NCBI GenBank assembly: GCA_937877455.1
Contig: CALFIU010000083.1
Location: forward strand, 1 to 15,681
DNA length: 15,681 nucleotides
Direction of reading: 5' to 3'
Origin: an uncultured Bacteroidales bacterium
Lineage (GTDB): Bacteria > Bacteroidota > Bacteroidia > Bacteroidales > UBA3824
How positions within the stretch are numbered: the stretch's first letter is position 1; each line of letters opens with the position of its first letter. Under the pieces are notes generated by a model. It was given only the letters and a program-made list of their open reading frames with translations, did not search any database and was not told where the DNA came from. Of the stretch, positions 1 to 5,665 are shown piece after piece. A program made the position numbers and the translations under genes.

Positions 1-55
1 GGTGGTGCGCTGAGCGTCGGCAATGCCCGCAATAGCGTCGGGGTCGCGCCGATTG
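1..55 (+). repeat. DGR variable repeat (VR), 3' part
   Basis: Bases 1-55 match 668-722 without gaps. There are nine mismatches, at 14, 16, 17, 19, 20, 28, 29, 37 and 38, and every one is an A in the template (six A to G, two A to T, one A to C). Not one of the C, G or T bases of the template differs. This is the signature of adenine-specific mutagenic retrohoming. Identity ends at base 55 (…CGCCGATTG), so the region about 39-55 is the candidate initiation-of-mutagenic-homing end. The 5' part of the VR is outside the window. Confidence 0.95.
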
Positions 56-69
56 CAATTTTAGCGTAA
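1..69 (+). CDS. DGR target (variable) protein, 3' end only
   Basis: Only the last 22 codons and the TAA stop (67-69) lie in the window. They read GGALSVGNARNSVGVAP followed by IAILA. The segment lines up residue for residue with the in-frame reading of the template repeat (GGALNNNNANNSNGVAP), so this is the end of the protein diversified by the downstream reverse transcriptase. In the template frame the residues further upstream include FWLRTPNASNANNV, which resembles the C-terminal part of DUF6273/formylglycine-enzyme-like (C-type-lectin-fold) proteins that clostridial phage DGRs often target. In the tail-to-lysis part of a phage such a protein is usually a receptor-binding or tail-tip protein; that role is inferred from position, because the N-terminus is outside the window. 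The visible Asn-to-Ser, Val, Gly and Arg changes are what adenine mutagenesis of AAY codons gives. Confidence 0.85.
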   Translation, partial: GGALSVGNARNSVGVAPIAILA

Positions 70-84
70 GCGGAATCTAACAAT

Positions 85-102
85 CCTGCCCGTTAGGGCA
101 GG
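85..102 (+). promoter_or_regulatory. Hairpin downstream of VR (DGR retrohoming hairpin candidate)
   Basis: CCTGCCC-GTTA-GGGCAGG is a perfect 7-bp stem with a 4-base loop. It starts 29 bp after the VR/TR identity ends and 15 bp after the target stop codon. In the Bordetella phage DGR a short GC-rich hairpin or cruciform with a 4-base loop just downstream of VR enhances target recognition, and no matching hairpin follows the template repeat here. Its 3' arm also runs into the purine-rich ribosome binding site (about 101-110) of the avd-like gene, so it could instead affect that gene's translation or act as a weak terminator (no U-tract follows). Confidence 0.6.
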
Positions 103-120
103 GGGAAGGAATCTTGAATC

Positions 121-552
121 ATGTCGGTTAGAAAATGTGACCGCAATCGTGGAGATGAGGGGAAGTTGCAAGTTATTGAATATAGCAAGAATCTCGTAAG
201 CTATACACATGACCGAGTGAAAAGCGACATCTTTCCAAAGAATGAAAGATGGCTGACAGCGAAAAACATCTGGGATATGTGTGTCGGAGCGCATACAAGT
301 ATTATCAGAGCGAATGCTATTAGAGTTGAATGCAAGGAGGATGCCGATAAACGTCTACTGCTTGAAAAAGAAGCAATCGGTTATCTCGATGCCATGATCA
401 GCCTGATAGATATTATTCATGTCATTGGCATGATTTCTGATGACAGGTGTGATTTCTGGACGAAACTTGCAACGGATACGCAGAATCTTGCGAAAGCATG
501 GCTCAAATCTAACCGACAGGAATATAAGCAGTACACACAGCAACACGATTAA
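121..552 (+). CDS. avd: Avd-like DGR accessory protein (four-helix bundle)
   Basis: A 143-residue protein between the VR and the template repeat, the usual place for the accessory variability determinant. It is predicted all-helical: an N-terminal stretch with VIEYSKNLVSYTHDRV, then a FPKNERW turn, a long helix around WDMCVGAHTSIIRANAIRV, a helix with a basic/acidic pattern (KRLLLEKEAIGYLDAMISLIDI), and a last helix with FWTKLATDTQNLAKAWLKS. This order (FPK…R, LxLQ/EKEAI…L, FWTKL…LAKAW) matches the Avd/'four helix bundle protein' family, whose pentamer binds the reverse transcriptase and the template RNA. The ATG at 121 is preceded by GGGGAAGG (103-110). I am confident of the family from pattern and context; no search was done. 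Confidence 0.85.
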   Translation: MSVRKCDRNRGDEGKLQVIEYSKNLVSYTHDRVKSDIFPKNERWLTAKNIWDMCVGAHTSIIRANAIRVECKEDADKRLLLEKEAIGYLDAMISLIDIIHVIGMISDDRCDFWTKLATDTQNLAKAWLKSNRQEYKQYTQQHD

Positions 553-879
553 ATGATGAGACAATGGGAAATCGCTATTTGTGACCTCCGCAGTGGGCGT
601 GGTTTTCTGGCTTCGCACTCCTAACGCTTCCAATGCCAACAATGTGCGAATCTGCAACGCAACGAATGGTGGTGCGCTGAACAACAACAATGCCAACAAT
701 AGCAACGGGGTCGCGCCGATTGTGGGAATTGTCCGATTCGAGTACCGAAAGGGAAAGCAGTACGTCTCACACAAGGAGTGGTTTTCCTGTCTCCTCCACT
801 ATTATGGAAGGAGCGAAAAGATCAAGGACGCAAGTGACTTCCGAGCCACAAACTATAAGCCTTGATAAACCCTTTTTAT
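553..879 (+). ncRNA. TR-RNA region between avd and RT genes
   Basis: No convincing gene lies in this 327-base interval. It holds the template repeat and its 3' flank. In characterised DGRs the template is transcribed as a structured non-coding RNA running from near the avd end, through TR, to the start of the RT gene, with the 3' flank needed for Avd-RT binding and priming of cDNA. An open frame from a GTG at 581 to 865 runs through it, but its N-terminal half is simply the target-protein reading of TR and it has no ribosome binding site. A purine-rich stretch and short complementary segments (AGTGG near 777, CCACT near 797) could form structure in the 3' flank. RNA ends are inferred. Confidence 0.65.
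668..722 (+). repeat. DGR template repeat (TR), part confirmed by VR
   Basis: This is the non-varying copy of VR 1-55. It lies between the avd-like gene and the reverse transcriptase, in the same orientation. It is rich in AAC/AAT codons in the target reading frame (NNNNANNSN), the codons that adenine mutagenesis turns into the widest set of residues without creating stops. The full TR must extend upstream. The in-frame reading from about 585 (…GVVFWLRTPNASNANNVRICNATN) looks like the target protein and has six more AAY codons, so the TR probably begins near 585-625. The exact left end cannot be set because the matching VR part is off the window. Confidence 0.93.
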
Positions 880-1950
880 ATGGCAGAGAAACACTATTTT
901 GAATCAGCAATCACCTACGGCAATATGCGTCGGGCGTTGAAGAAATGTTGTAAAAACGTGCGGTGGAAAGACAGCGTTGTCGGCTATGAACTCCATGCAT
1001 CGCAAAACACACACAAGCTGATTGACAGTATCCAAAACGGAACGTATGAGATCAGCCCATATCAGAGGTTTACAATCTACGAGCCAAAGAAACGTGACAT
1101 TGTTGCTACACGCATTATGGACAGGCAAGTGCAGATGGCACTGTGCGATGCAGGGTTATATGATGATTTTGTGGAGCATTTTATCTATGACAACTGCGCT
1201 TGTCAGACAGGCAAGGGAACAGACTTCTGCCTCAAGCGGATAAAGAAGCACATGGTAACGTTCTATCAGCATCATGGGAAAGACGGATGGGTGCTGAAAT
1301 GTGACATACACCAGTTTTTCCCGTCCACTCTGCATGAGGTGGCAAAGGAAGCGGTACGGAAACGTATCAGCGATCCGAAAGCCTGTGCCTATGTCTGCGA
1401 TGTGATAGACAGCTTTGGCGGCGATAGAGGCATTGGGTTAGGTTCTCAAATCTCTCAACTTGTCGAGTTGGCGGTACTGGATGACCTTGACCACTACATC
1501 AAAGAGCGGTTACACATCAAGCACTATATCCGTTATATGGATGACTTTATTCTCATCCACGAAAGCAGGGGATATCTGATGCACTGCAAAGAGGTGATTG
1601 AAGCCATGCTCACTTCCATTGGCTTGACGTTGAACGAAAAGACCACGATGTACCCACTGAAACAGGGTGTAAAGTTTCTGCAATGGCGGTTTACCTACAC
1701 GGAGACGGGCAGAGTGGTGATGCACCTGTCTGCTAAGAAGATGGGAAAACAGCGGAGACGGCTGAAACGCATCCTACTGAAAGAAGCGTCTGGTGAATAC
1801 ACCGCTGGCACAGGATACACAAGCCTTGTTGCGTGGAGGGCGAATGCCGCAAGGGGCGATGCATGGTATCGGCAAATCCGCATGAGAAATTATTTTTATG
1901 AAACGAAAGCGAGGATTCATAATGATTACTTTGGAAGAGCGTCTGCTTAA
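880..1950 (+). CDS. DGR reverse transcriptase
   Basis: A 356-residue reverse transcriptase that would copy the TR RNA into mutagenised cDNA. Motifs seen: a palm Asp in WVLKCDIHQFFPS (D142), the DGR-type domain-4 signature LGSQISQ (187-193, fitting [IVL]GxxxSQ rather than the QGxxxSP of group II introns), and the catalytic YMDD at 219-222. It lacks the maturase and endonuclease domains of group II intron proteins, which also fits DGR enzymes. The basic C-terminal part (KKMGKQRRRLKR) is a likely thumb/RNA-binding segment. The start is uncertain: ATG 880 and an in-frame TTG 862 are both possible and neither has a good Shine-Dalgarno. The 3' end overlaps the next small gene by 29 bp, so the DGR sits inside the late transcription unit. 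Confidence 0.94.
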   Translation: MAEKHYFESAITYGNMRRALKKCCKNVRWKDSVVGYELHASQNTHKLIDSIQNGTYEISPYQRFTIYEPKKRDIVATRIMDRQVQMALCDAGLYDDFVEHFIYDNCACQTGKGTDFCLKRIKKHMVTFYQHHGKDGWVLKCDIHQFFPSTLHEVAKEAVRKRISDPKACAYVCDVIDSFGGDRGIGLGSQISQLVELAVLDDLDHYIKERLHIKHYIRYMDDFILIHESRGYLMHCKEVIEAMLTSIGLTLNEKTTMYPLKQGVKFLQWRFTYTETGRVVMHLSAKKMGKQRRRLKRILLKEASGEYTAGTGYTSLVAWRANAARGDAWYRQIRMRNYFYETKARIHNDYFGRASA

Positions 1951-2074
1951 AGCAGAACATGACGCAATGAACGCACGTGCTGATGCATTCAAGGCACAGG
2001 CAACTCTGGACTACGTAGCTATGATGGCTGACGTGGAAATTCCTACTGAAGAGGAGGCAGAAAACAATGAGTAA
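1922..2074 (+). CDS. Small hypothetical phage protein (50 aa)
   Basis: The gene starts at ATG 1922 inside the end of the RT gene and ends TAA at 2072-2074, overlapping the XkdX gene by 8 bp (ATGAGTAA junction). The product starts MITLEERLLKAEHDAMNARAD and is helical and acidic at the end (EIPTEEEAENNE), with no membrane segment or known motif. A GCGAGG sequence lies about 8 bases before the start. Similar small acidic proteins precede XkdX in many clostridial phages, so I take it as real from spacing and overlap. Function unknown. Confidence 0.7.
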   Translation: MITLEERLLKAEHDAMNARADAFKAQATLDYVAMMADVEIPTEEEAENNE

Positions 2075-2204
2075 GAAATTCGCTCTTGTTAAGAAGTATT
2101 ATGACAGTGGCGTATGGAATGCCGCAATGGTGGCAAATGCAGTTGTAAAAGGCTGGATTACCGCAGAGGAATATGAACTGATCACAGGCGAAGCTTATGC
2201 TTGA
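2067..2204 (+). CDS. xkdX: XkdX family phage protein (45 aa)
   Basis: The product reads MSKKFALVKKYYDSGVWN, then AAMVANAVVKGWITAEEYELITGEAYA. The YYxxGxW…MVxxxVxxGxITxxEYxxITG pattern is the XkdX family, named after the PBSX prophage of Bacillus subtilis and regularly found between tail-fibre and lysis genes of Firmicutes phages; its function is not known. The length is normal for the family. A strong GAGGAGG (2050-2056) sits 10 bases before the ATG. The gene overlaps both neighbours by 8 bp, typical of a tightly packed late operon. XkdX here supports reading the gene upstream of the DGR as a tail or baseplate protein. Confidence 0.9.
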   Translation: MSKKFALVKKYYDSGVWNAAMVANAVVKGWITAEEYELITGEAYA

Positions 2205-2370
2205 TGGCGTAACCCTCAGTGGCAGCGATGTTCGGCAAATCGTAGCAAAGTTCTTGGGGATACCCGTTTCGGCGGTTATCCCCCTGCGATATTCGTTTGT
2301 TGTGAACGGCATGACTGCTGAGGAAATTAAGGCAAAAATGGAGAAACACAGCGATGATAACACAAGATGA
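2197..2370 (+). CDS. Hypothetical phage protein (57 aa)
   Basis: The frame opens at ATG 2197 inside the XkdX stop region (8-bp overlap) and closes TGA at 2368-2370, overlapping the next gene by 17 bp. The product starts MLDGVTLSGSDVRQIVAKFL and continues through GIPVSAVIPLRYSFVV to a helical charged end. The middle has alternating hydrophobics suggestive of beta strands, followed by TAEEIKAKMEKH. An AGGCGA precedes the start but the ribosome binding site is weak, so expression is probably by coupling to XkdX. No family recognised; judged real because it fills the gap between two clear genes in a compact operon. Confidence 0.65.
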   Translation: MLDGVTLSGSDVRQIVAKFLGIPVSAVIPLRYSFVVNGMTAEEIKAKMEKHSDDNTR

Positions 2371-2473
2371 ACTTGAAATGTTTGTTGATGGGTTCATTCA
2401 GCCTCCAGTCTGCGTGAGTGATGATGCGTGTCCCATCGACTTTGGACAGAAAGGGGATAACGAAAATGAGTAA
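2354..2473 (+). CDS. Small hypothetical phage protein (39 aa)
   Basis: ATG 2354 to TAA 2471-2473, 39 residues beginning MITQDELEMFVDGFIQPPVC and ending acidic (GQKGDNENE). It overlaps the gene before by 17 bp and the endolysin by 8 bp (ATGAGTAA, the same junction as at 2067). It has two cysteines and no membrane segment. Its main visible role may be translational coupling into the endolysin gene, whose ribosome binding site lies inside its 3' end. No family recognised. Confidence 0.55.
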   Translation: MITQDELEMFVDGFIQPPVCVSDDACPIDFGQKGDNENE

Positions 2474-3263
2474 AGCAATTTACGACGCTCTGGTTGCTGG
2501 TGGCTTGTCCCCTGTAGGCGCGTGTGCTGTGATGGGTAATATGTGGGCAGAGTCCACGCTGAAAGCAAACATTGTTGAAAAACGATGCACGATGTCTGAC
2601 GAGGATTACACAAAAGCGGTAGACACAGGCGCAATCTCTGTAGATCAATTTATAAAAGATTCCTACGGTTATGGACTTTGCCAGTGGACGTATTGGACTC
2701 GGAAACAGGCACTTCTTGTATTTGCCAAGAGCAAAGGTGTATCCATTGGGGACGCGGCTATGCAGTGCGAGTTTTGTATTTCTGAACTGAAAGCAGATTA
2801 TCCAGATCTTTACAAGACCCTGTGCAGTATTGGCGACTTGTACACGGATACGGTGTTGTTCTGCAAGGATTACGAGCGTCCCGCAGTGAATAACATTAAA
2901 CCTCGTTTTGAAGCGGCGAATAAGTATTATGAAGAATACGCAATGCTTCCTGGAGTAACCACATCGGCATCTACTGTCCCCACATCGACTGCCACACAGA
3001 CGGAACAGCAAAGTAGCCTTCTTGACGGCATTCTTGGATTATTCGGATACAAGAAAGATGTCAAGGCAAAGTATGTCTGTGACACGAAAACATGGGTTGC
3101 ACTGGCTAAACGAATGCCAACCATCAAGAAGGGTGACAACAGCGATGCGGTCAAAGCATTGCAGTGTATGCTTAATGTCTGCGGTGGTCATCTTGACGCC
3201 GATGGAGATTGGGGCGATGATACGGAACTTACCTTTGAGAAGTACAAAGGAGGCGCATTATGA
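2466..3263 (+). CDS. Endolysin: phage tail-lysozyme domain plus peptidoglycan-binding domain
   Basis: A 265-residue cell-wall hydrolase that would open the peptidoglycan at lysis. The N-terminal domain (about 1-115) has the Phage_lysozyme2 pattern: VMGNMWAESTLKAN with the probable catalytic Glu29, and YGLCQWTYWTRKQ around residues 60-72. A Ser/Thr-rich linker (about 160-185, TTSASTVPTSTATQTEQQSS) leads to a C-terminal peptidoglycan-binding-like module: IKKGDNSDAVKALQCMLN, then LDADGDWGDDTE. The start at ATG 2466 is set by AGAAAGGGG about 9 bases upstream; an in-frame ATG at 2418 would add 16 residues but has no such site. No signal peptide is visible, so export through the holin is expected. 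The stop overlaps the next ATG by 4 bp. Confidence 0.88.
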   Translation: MSKAIYDALVAGGLSPVGACAVMGNMWAESTLKANIVEKRCTMSDEDYTKAVDTGAISVDQFIKDSYGYGLCQWTYWTRKQALLVFAKSKGVSIGDAAMQCEFCISELKADYPDLYKTLCSIGDLYTDTVLFCKDYERPAVNNIKPRFEAANKYYEEYAMLPGVTTSASTVPTSTATQTEQQSSLLDGILGLFGYKKDVKAKYVCDTKTWVALAKRMPTIKKGDNSDAVKALQCMLNVCGGHLDADGDWGDDTELTFEKYKGGAL

Positions 3264-3502
3264 ACCCTACCATTATTGCAGCTTTAATTGGCTCAGGGAC
3301 AAGCATCATTGTTTTTCTGCTCACCAATTGGCAGCAGAACAGTAAGCGGAGAGTAGAAGAAGCCGCAAGAGAAGCTAAACTGGAAGAGCGTTTGAAGAGT
3401 ATCGAAAACAAGCTTGACACGCACAATGGCTATGCCGAGAAGATCGGCAGTATCCAGCAAGATATAGCCTACATCAAGGGCAAGATGGAAACAGGAGGCT
3501 GA
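3260..3502 (+). CDS. Membrane-anchored coiled-coil protein of the lysis cassette (XhlA/holin-associated-like)
   Basis: An 80-residue protein with one N-terminal membrane segment (about residues 4-22, IIAALIGSGTSIIVFLL), then a charged coiled coil (about 27-55, with RVEEAAREAKLEERLKSIENKL), then a soluble tail. It sits between endolysin and holin with an ideal AGGAGG about 8 bases before ATG 3260 and a 4-bp overlap with the endolysin. XhlA-type and similar small proteins partner with holins in Firmicutes phages, which fits, but the order (membrane segment first, coiled coil second) differs from classical XhlA, so the family name is tentative. Confidence 0.7.
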   Translation: MNPTIIAALIGSGTSIIVFLLTNWQQNSKRRVEEAAREAKLEERLKSIENKLDTHNGYAEKIGSIQQDIAYIKGKMETGG

Positions 3503-3503
3503 C

Positions 3504-3707
3504 ATGGATAAAAATTTCTGGAAAGCCGCAGGGACAAGAGCAGTACGCACCTTTTGTCAAACCGCTTTGGCTCTTCTGGGGACTGCCGCCGTCAGCGATA
3601 GTATCAATTGGCTTAGTGTCCTGAGTTCTGCATTTCTCGCCGCCATTCTGTCGCTCTTGACAAGTATCACTACCGGGCTCCCAGAAGCACCGTCCGATGA
3701 AAACTGA
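3504..3707 (+). CDS. Phage holin, r1t-like
   Basis: A 67-residue protein with two membrane segments (about 16-32 and 36-56) and a short charged C-terminus (PEAPSDEN). The N-terminal FWKAAGTRAVRTFCQTALALLG and the later NWLSVLSSAFLAAILSLLTSI match the pattern of the r1t-type holin family. It would form the lesions in the cytoplasmic membrane that let the endolysin reach the wall. ATG 3504 follows the stop of the previous gene by one base, with AGGAGGC (3493-3499) upstream. It is the last gene of the late operon and is followed by a terminator. Confidence 0.87.
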   Translation: MDKNFWKAAGTRAVRTFCQTALALLGTAAVSDSINWLSVLSSAFLAAILSLLTSITTGLPEAPSDEN

Positions 3708-3722
3708 TCACCATCCATAACA

Positions 3723-3755
3723 CAAACACCCCCTACCGAAATGGCAGGGGGTTTG
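3723..3755 (+). terminator. Terminator at the end of the lysis operon
   Basis: CCCCCTACC-GAAAT-GGCAGGGGG forms an eight-pair GC-rich stem with one A/C mismatch. Flanking A and T runs (CAAAC before, TTTG after) extend it. It starts 15 bases after the holin stop. The T-run is short, so it is a moderate intrinsic terminator. Rightward late transcription would end here, before the convergent integrase gene. Confidence 0.7.
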
Positions 3756-3795
3756 CACTACTTTGAACATACCAGAAGGCTTGTTCAAACAAGTG
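3756..3795. other. Candidate attP of the serine integrase
   Basis: An imperfect inverted repeat: CACTACTTTGAAC (3756-3768) and GTTCAAACAAGTG (3783-3795) agree at 11 of 13 positions and are 14 bases apart. The exact centre is the non-palindromic dinucleotide GA (3775-3776). Large serine recombinases use attP sites of about 40-50 bp made of two imperfectly symmetric arms around a non-palindromic central dinucleotide. The site abuts the stop codon of the integrase gene (3798-3800) in the only non-coding gap between lysis and integration modules. The symmetry is seen; the function is inferred. Confidence 0.5.
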
Positions 3796-3797
3796 CA

Positions 3798-5051
3798 TTA
3801 GAAGGTCAAAAAAATGTTCCCGCTATTGTCGCAGTCGATACGCTTCAAAACTCGCCCCCAGAAGGCTTTCTGAGAGGTTTTAGAGAGTTCATGGTATTTC
3901 TTTAGCATCTCGTCAATGCCGTCAACTGAAATCGTTCTGGGCGCAGATACGGGCAATTCCAATTGCTTCTCCAAGGCGCGGTAGTCAGCCTCATATACGT
4001 CCTTGCTGATAAGGTCATCAAGATAGAGGTCTTTCAGCTTGTTCATCCGCTTGTGGATACGGTCAACGTCCATAGGCGGTTTTTGCTTTTCCAAAATGCG
4101 CACGTTGTAGTCCTCAATGGCTGTGCGTAGGTTGTCGAGAAGGTAGGATTCAATCTTGCTCTCATCATAGTGCTTGCTACAATCACACGTGCGGTACTGC
4201 TCATGTGTTCGGCAGTAGTAGTATGTATATTTCCCGTTGCGTGATGTCTTAAATCTCCCACCGCAATGCCGACAGTATATGATGCCAGAGAACAGATAGA
4301 CGCGGTTGACAGTGTTCCGAGCATGGGATTTGGAAGCCAACAGTTCCTGCGCTTTGACGAAAGTATCTTTGCCGACATACTCCATGTACTTCTTATGAGC
4401 CAGCATCTCCCGGACGTTGTGGTATGACCTTTGAAGTCCGTAGGTATTTTGGAGCATCCGCTGTGTTGCGGTCAAGGAACGGGAGTCGATGTAGAACTGG
4501 AACATCTCACGAACAATCGGCATCGTGTCATCGTCAACAACCTTGTGCTTGTCCACCACCTTGAACCCAAGACCGACATGACCCGACAGGACTTCACCCT
4601 TGGCTTTCTTGGCTTCAAAGGCAAAGCGTATTCTTTCCGCCGTCCTGTCAGCCTCATTCTCCGCAATGGACAGCATGAGGTTCACGCGCAACCGCCCGTT
4701 CGCCGTGACGGTTTCGTAATCCTCTTGTGTGGCAATCCAGGAGAGGTTCAGCCGTTCAAACTCTTCCATGATGGCGTAGTACAACTTGACGCTCCGATAA
4801 AACCTGTCCAGCTTAATGAACACTAACGCTTGCGCCCGCAATCCGTTCTCAACGTCTTGGATGAACTGAGACAGCGCAGGGCGTTTTTTGTATGCCGTCT
4901 TGCCAGAAATCCCGCCGTCTATGTACTCGCCAACGACTGTGTGCTTATTGTCAGCCGCCCACTTCCGCAAGCTGTCTAACTGCGCCTCCAAGCTATACCC
5001 GTGTAGCTTCTGCTCTTCCGTGGAGACACGGCAGTATAAGGCGACTTTCAT
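3798..5051 (-). CDS. int: Large serine recombinase (phage integrase)
   Basis: A 417-residue site-specific recombinase for integration and excision. The N-terminal resolvase domain (about 1-150) has YCRVSTEEQ with the nucleophile Ser10 and Arg8, plus KLDRFYRS (80-87). The recombinase domain follows (about 155-250), then a zinc-ribbon with Cys260, Cys263, Cys280 and a Cys at 289/291, and a C-terminal helical/coiled part (about 325-395). The length is in the usual 400-600 range of large serine integrases, at the short end. The ATG (5051) overlaps the repressor stop by 4 bp (ATGA), so integrase and repressor appear to be co-transcribed leftward and coupled. The gene converges on the late operon and ends two bases from the attP-like repeat. 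Confidence 0.95.
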   Translation of the reverse strand: MKVALYCRVSTEEQKLHGYSLEAQLDSLRKWAADNKHTVVGEYIDGGISGKTAYKKRPALSQFIQDVENGLRAQALVFIKLDRFYRSVKLYYAIMEEFERLNLSWIATQEDYETVTANGRLRVNLMLSIAENEADRTAERIRFAFEAKKAKGEVLSGHVGLGFKVVDKHKVVDDDTMPIVREMFQFYIDSRSLTATQRMLQNTYGLQRSYHNVREMLAHKKYMEYVGKDTFVKAQELLASKSHARNTVNRVYLFSGIIYCRHCGGRFKTSRNGKYTYYYCRTHEQYRTCDCSKHYDESKIESYLLDNLRTAIEDYNVRILEKQKPPMDVDRIHKRMNKLKDLYLDDLISKDVYEADYRALEKQLELPVSAPRTISVDGIDEMLKKYHELSKTSQKAFWGRVLKRIDCDNSGNIFLTF

Positions 5052-5440
5052 ACTTGAATCCCGTTGTCCAGAATGGCATTAATGCCATTTTCTAATTCTT
5101 CATCGTCCATCGGATGCGCTGAATGTTTTTCCACAAATCGTTTGGTAGCGATCCACTGGCACTCATCTTGTGTCAATGGCAGTAGGTAATCCCAAATGTG
5201 CTGTGTGTTTTCCACTTCCAAGATTCCTCTCGCCGGGTTGTCTGTTTCTCCAATGAGATATGCAACAGTAGTGTCCAAAGCTTTTGCCACCGCCATAAGC
5301 GTGTCAATTTTAGGCTGAGAATTGCGTTCAAACCATAAGCGGATCACACCGTTAGAACCACCTATACTGCGTTCCAACTTGCTTGTTGACATATTTCTGA
5401 GACTGCATAATTCCTTGATTCTGTCTGTCATTAGCGACAT
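5048..5440 (-). CDS. CI-like lysogeny repressor, XRE-type HTH
   Basis: A 130-residue protein with an N-terminal helix-turn-helix (about residues 5-65: RIKELCSLRNMSTSKLERSI, then GGSNGVIRLWFERNSQPKIDTLMAVAKALDTTVAYLIG). The C-terminal half is helical and has no S24/LexA-type Ser-Lys protease, so induction by RecA-driven self-cleavage is not expected. The start at 5440 is set by GGAGGT read on the minus strand (complement of 5448-5453), about 7 bases upstream; a longer frame from 5548 would read back through the control region and is unlikely. It is divergent from the Cro-like gene and probably binds the TTGCGA sites between them. The recognition region NGVIRLW is almost the same as that of the Cro-like protein. 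Confidence 0.87.
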   Translation of the reverse strand: MSLMTDRIKELCSLRNMSTSKLERSIGGSNGVIRLWFERNSQPKIDTLMAVAKALDTTVAYLIGETDNPARGILEVENTQHIWDYLLPLTQDECQWIATKRFVEKHSAHPMDDEELENGINAILDNGIQV

Positions 5441-5470
5441 AAATCTCACCTCCGAAAAAATTTTAGAGAA

Positions 5471-5542
5471 AATTCGCAAAAGGGTATTGACAATGAGATT
5501 AAAGTCGTTTATAATTGCGAAATGTAGAGAGAAATCGCAATT
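5471..5542. promoter_or_regulatory. Candidate operator cluster (TTGCGA half-sites)
   Basis: Three copies of one motif surround the early promoter. TCGCAA at 5474-5479 lies just upstream of the -35, TTGCGA at 5515-5520 abuts the -10, and TCGCAA at 5535-5540 lies downstream of the start. The last two form a perfect 8-bp inverted repeat, AATTGCGA (5513-5520) and TCGCAATT (5535-5542). A repressor on these sites would cover the -10 and the start point. Which protein binds is inferred from position. Confidence 0.6.
5487..5515 (+). promoter_or_regulatory. Early rightward promoter, consensus sigma-A
   Basis: TTGACA (5487-5492) and TATAAT (5510-5515) are both perfect consensus with exactly 17 bp between them. 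Transcription would start near 5522 and run into the Cro-like gene and the long early operon, leaving a leader of about 140 bases before ATG 5666. No comparably good promoter is visible on the minus strand for the repressor. Confidence 0.88.
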
Positions 5543-5665
5543 AAACATCTCATTGCTTGCAAAGAATATAGATTTGTCTGGCGACTTCTATATTAGACTA
5601 CTTTCGCTTATCTGTCAAGAGGGATTGTGATTTTTCGGCATTTTAAACAAGGAAGGAGGGATGGC

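Noticed and set aside
581..865. 94-codon open frame between avd and RT genes
   Set aside because: Its first half is the target-protein reading of the template repeat, it has no ribosome binding site, and template regions act as RNA. Listed only as part of the TR-RNA region.
880..1950. Reverse transcriptase as a group II intron or retron protein
   Set aside because: No maturase or endonuclease domain, the SQ rather than SP signature in domain 4, and a clear TR/VR pair with adenine changes point to a DGR.
2394..3011. Minus-strand frame (205 codons) opposite the endolysin
   Set aside because: Shadow of the endolysin coding strand; arginine/cysteine-rich, no motif, and no promoter or ribosome binding site.
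5441..5548. N-terminal extension of the repressor (36 extra residues)
   Set aside because: It would read back over the promoter and operators, while a good GGAGGT sits just before the start at 5440.
5493..5630. Plus-strand frame in the control region with a faint HTH look (LNISLLAKNIDLSGDFY)
   Set aside because: Its only ATG lies between the -35 and -10 of the early promoter, upstream of the transcription start, and there is no ribosome binding site for later TTG codons.
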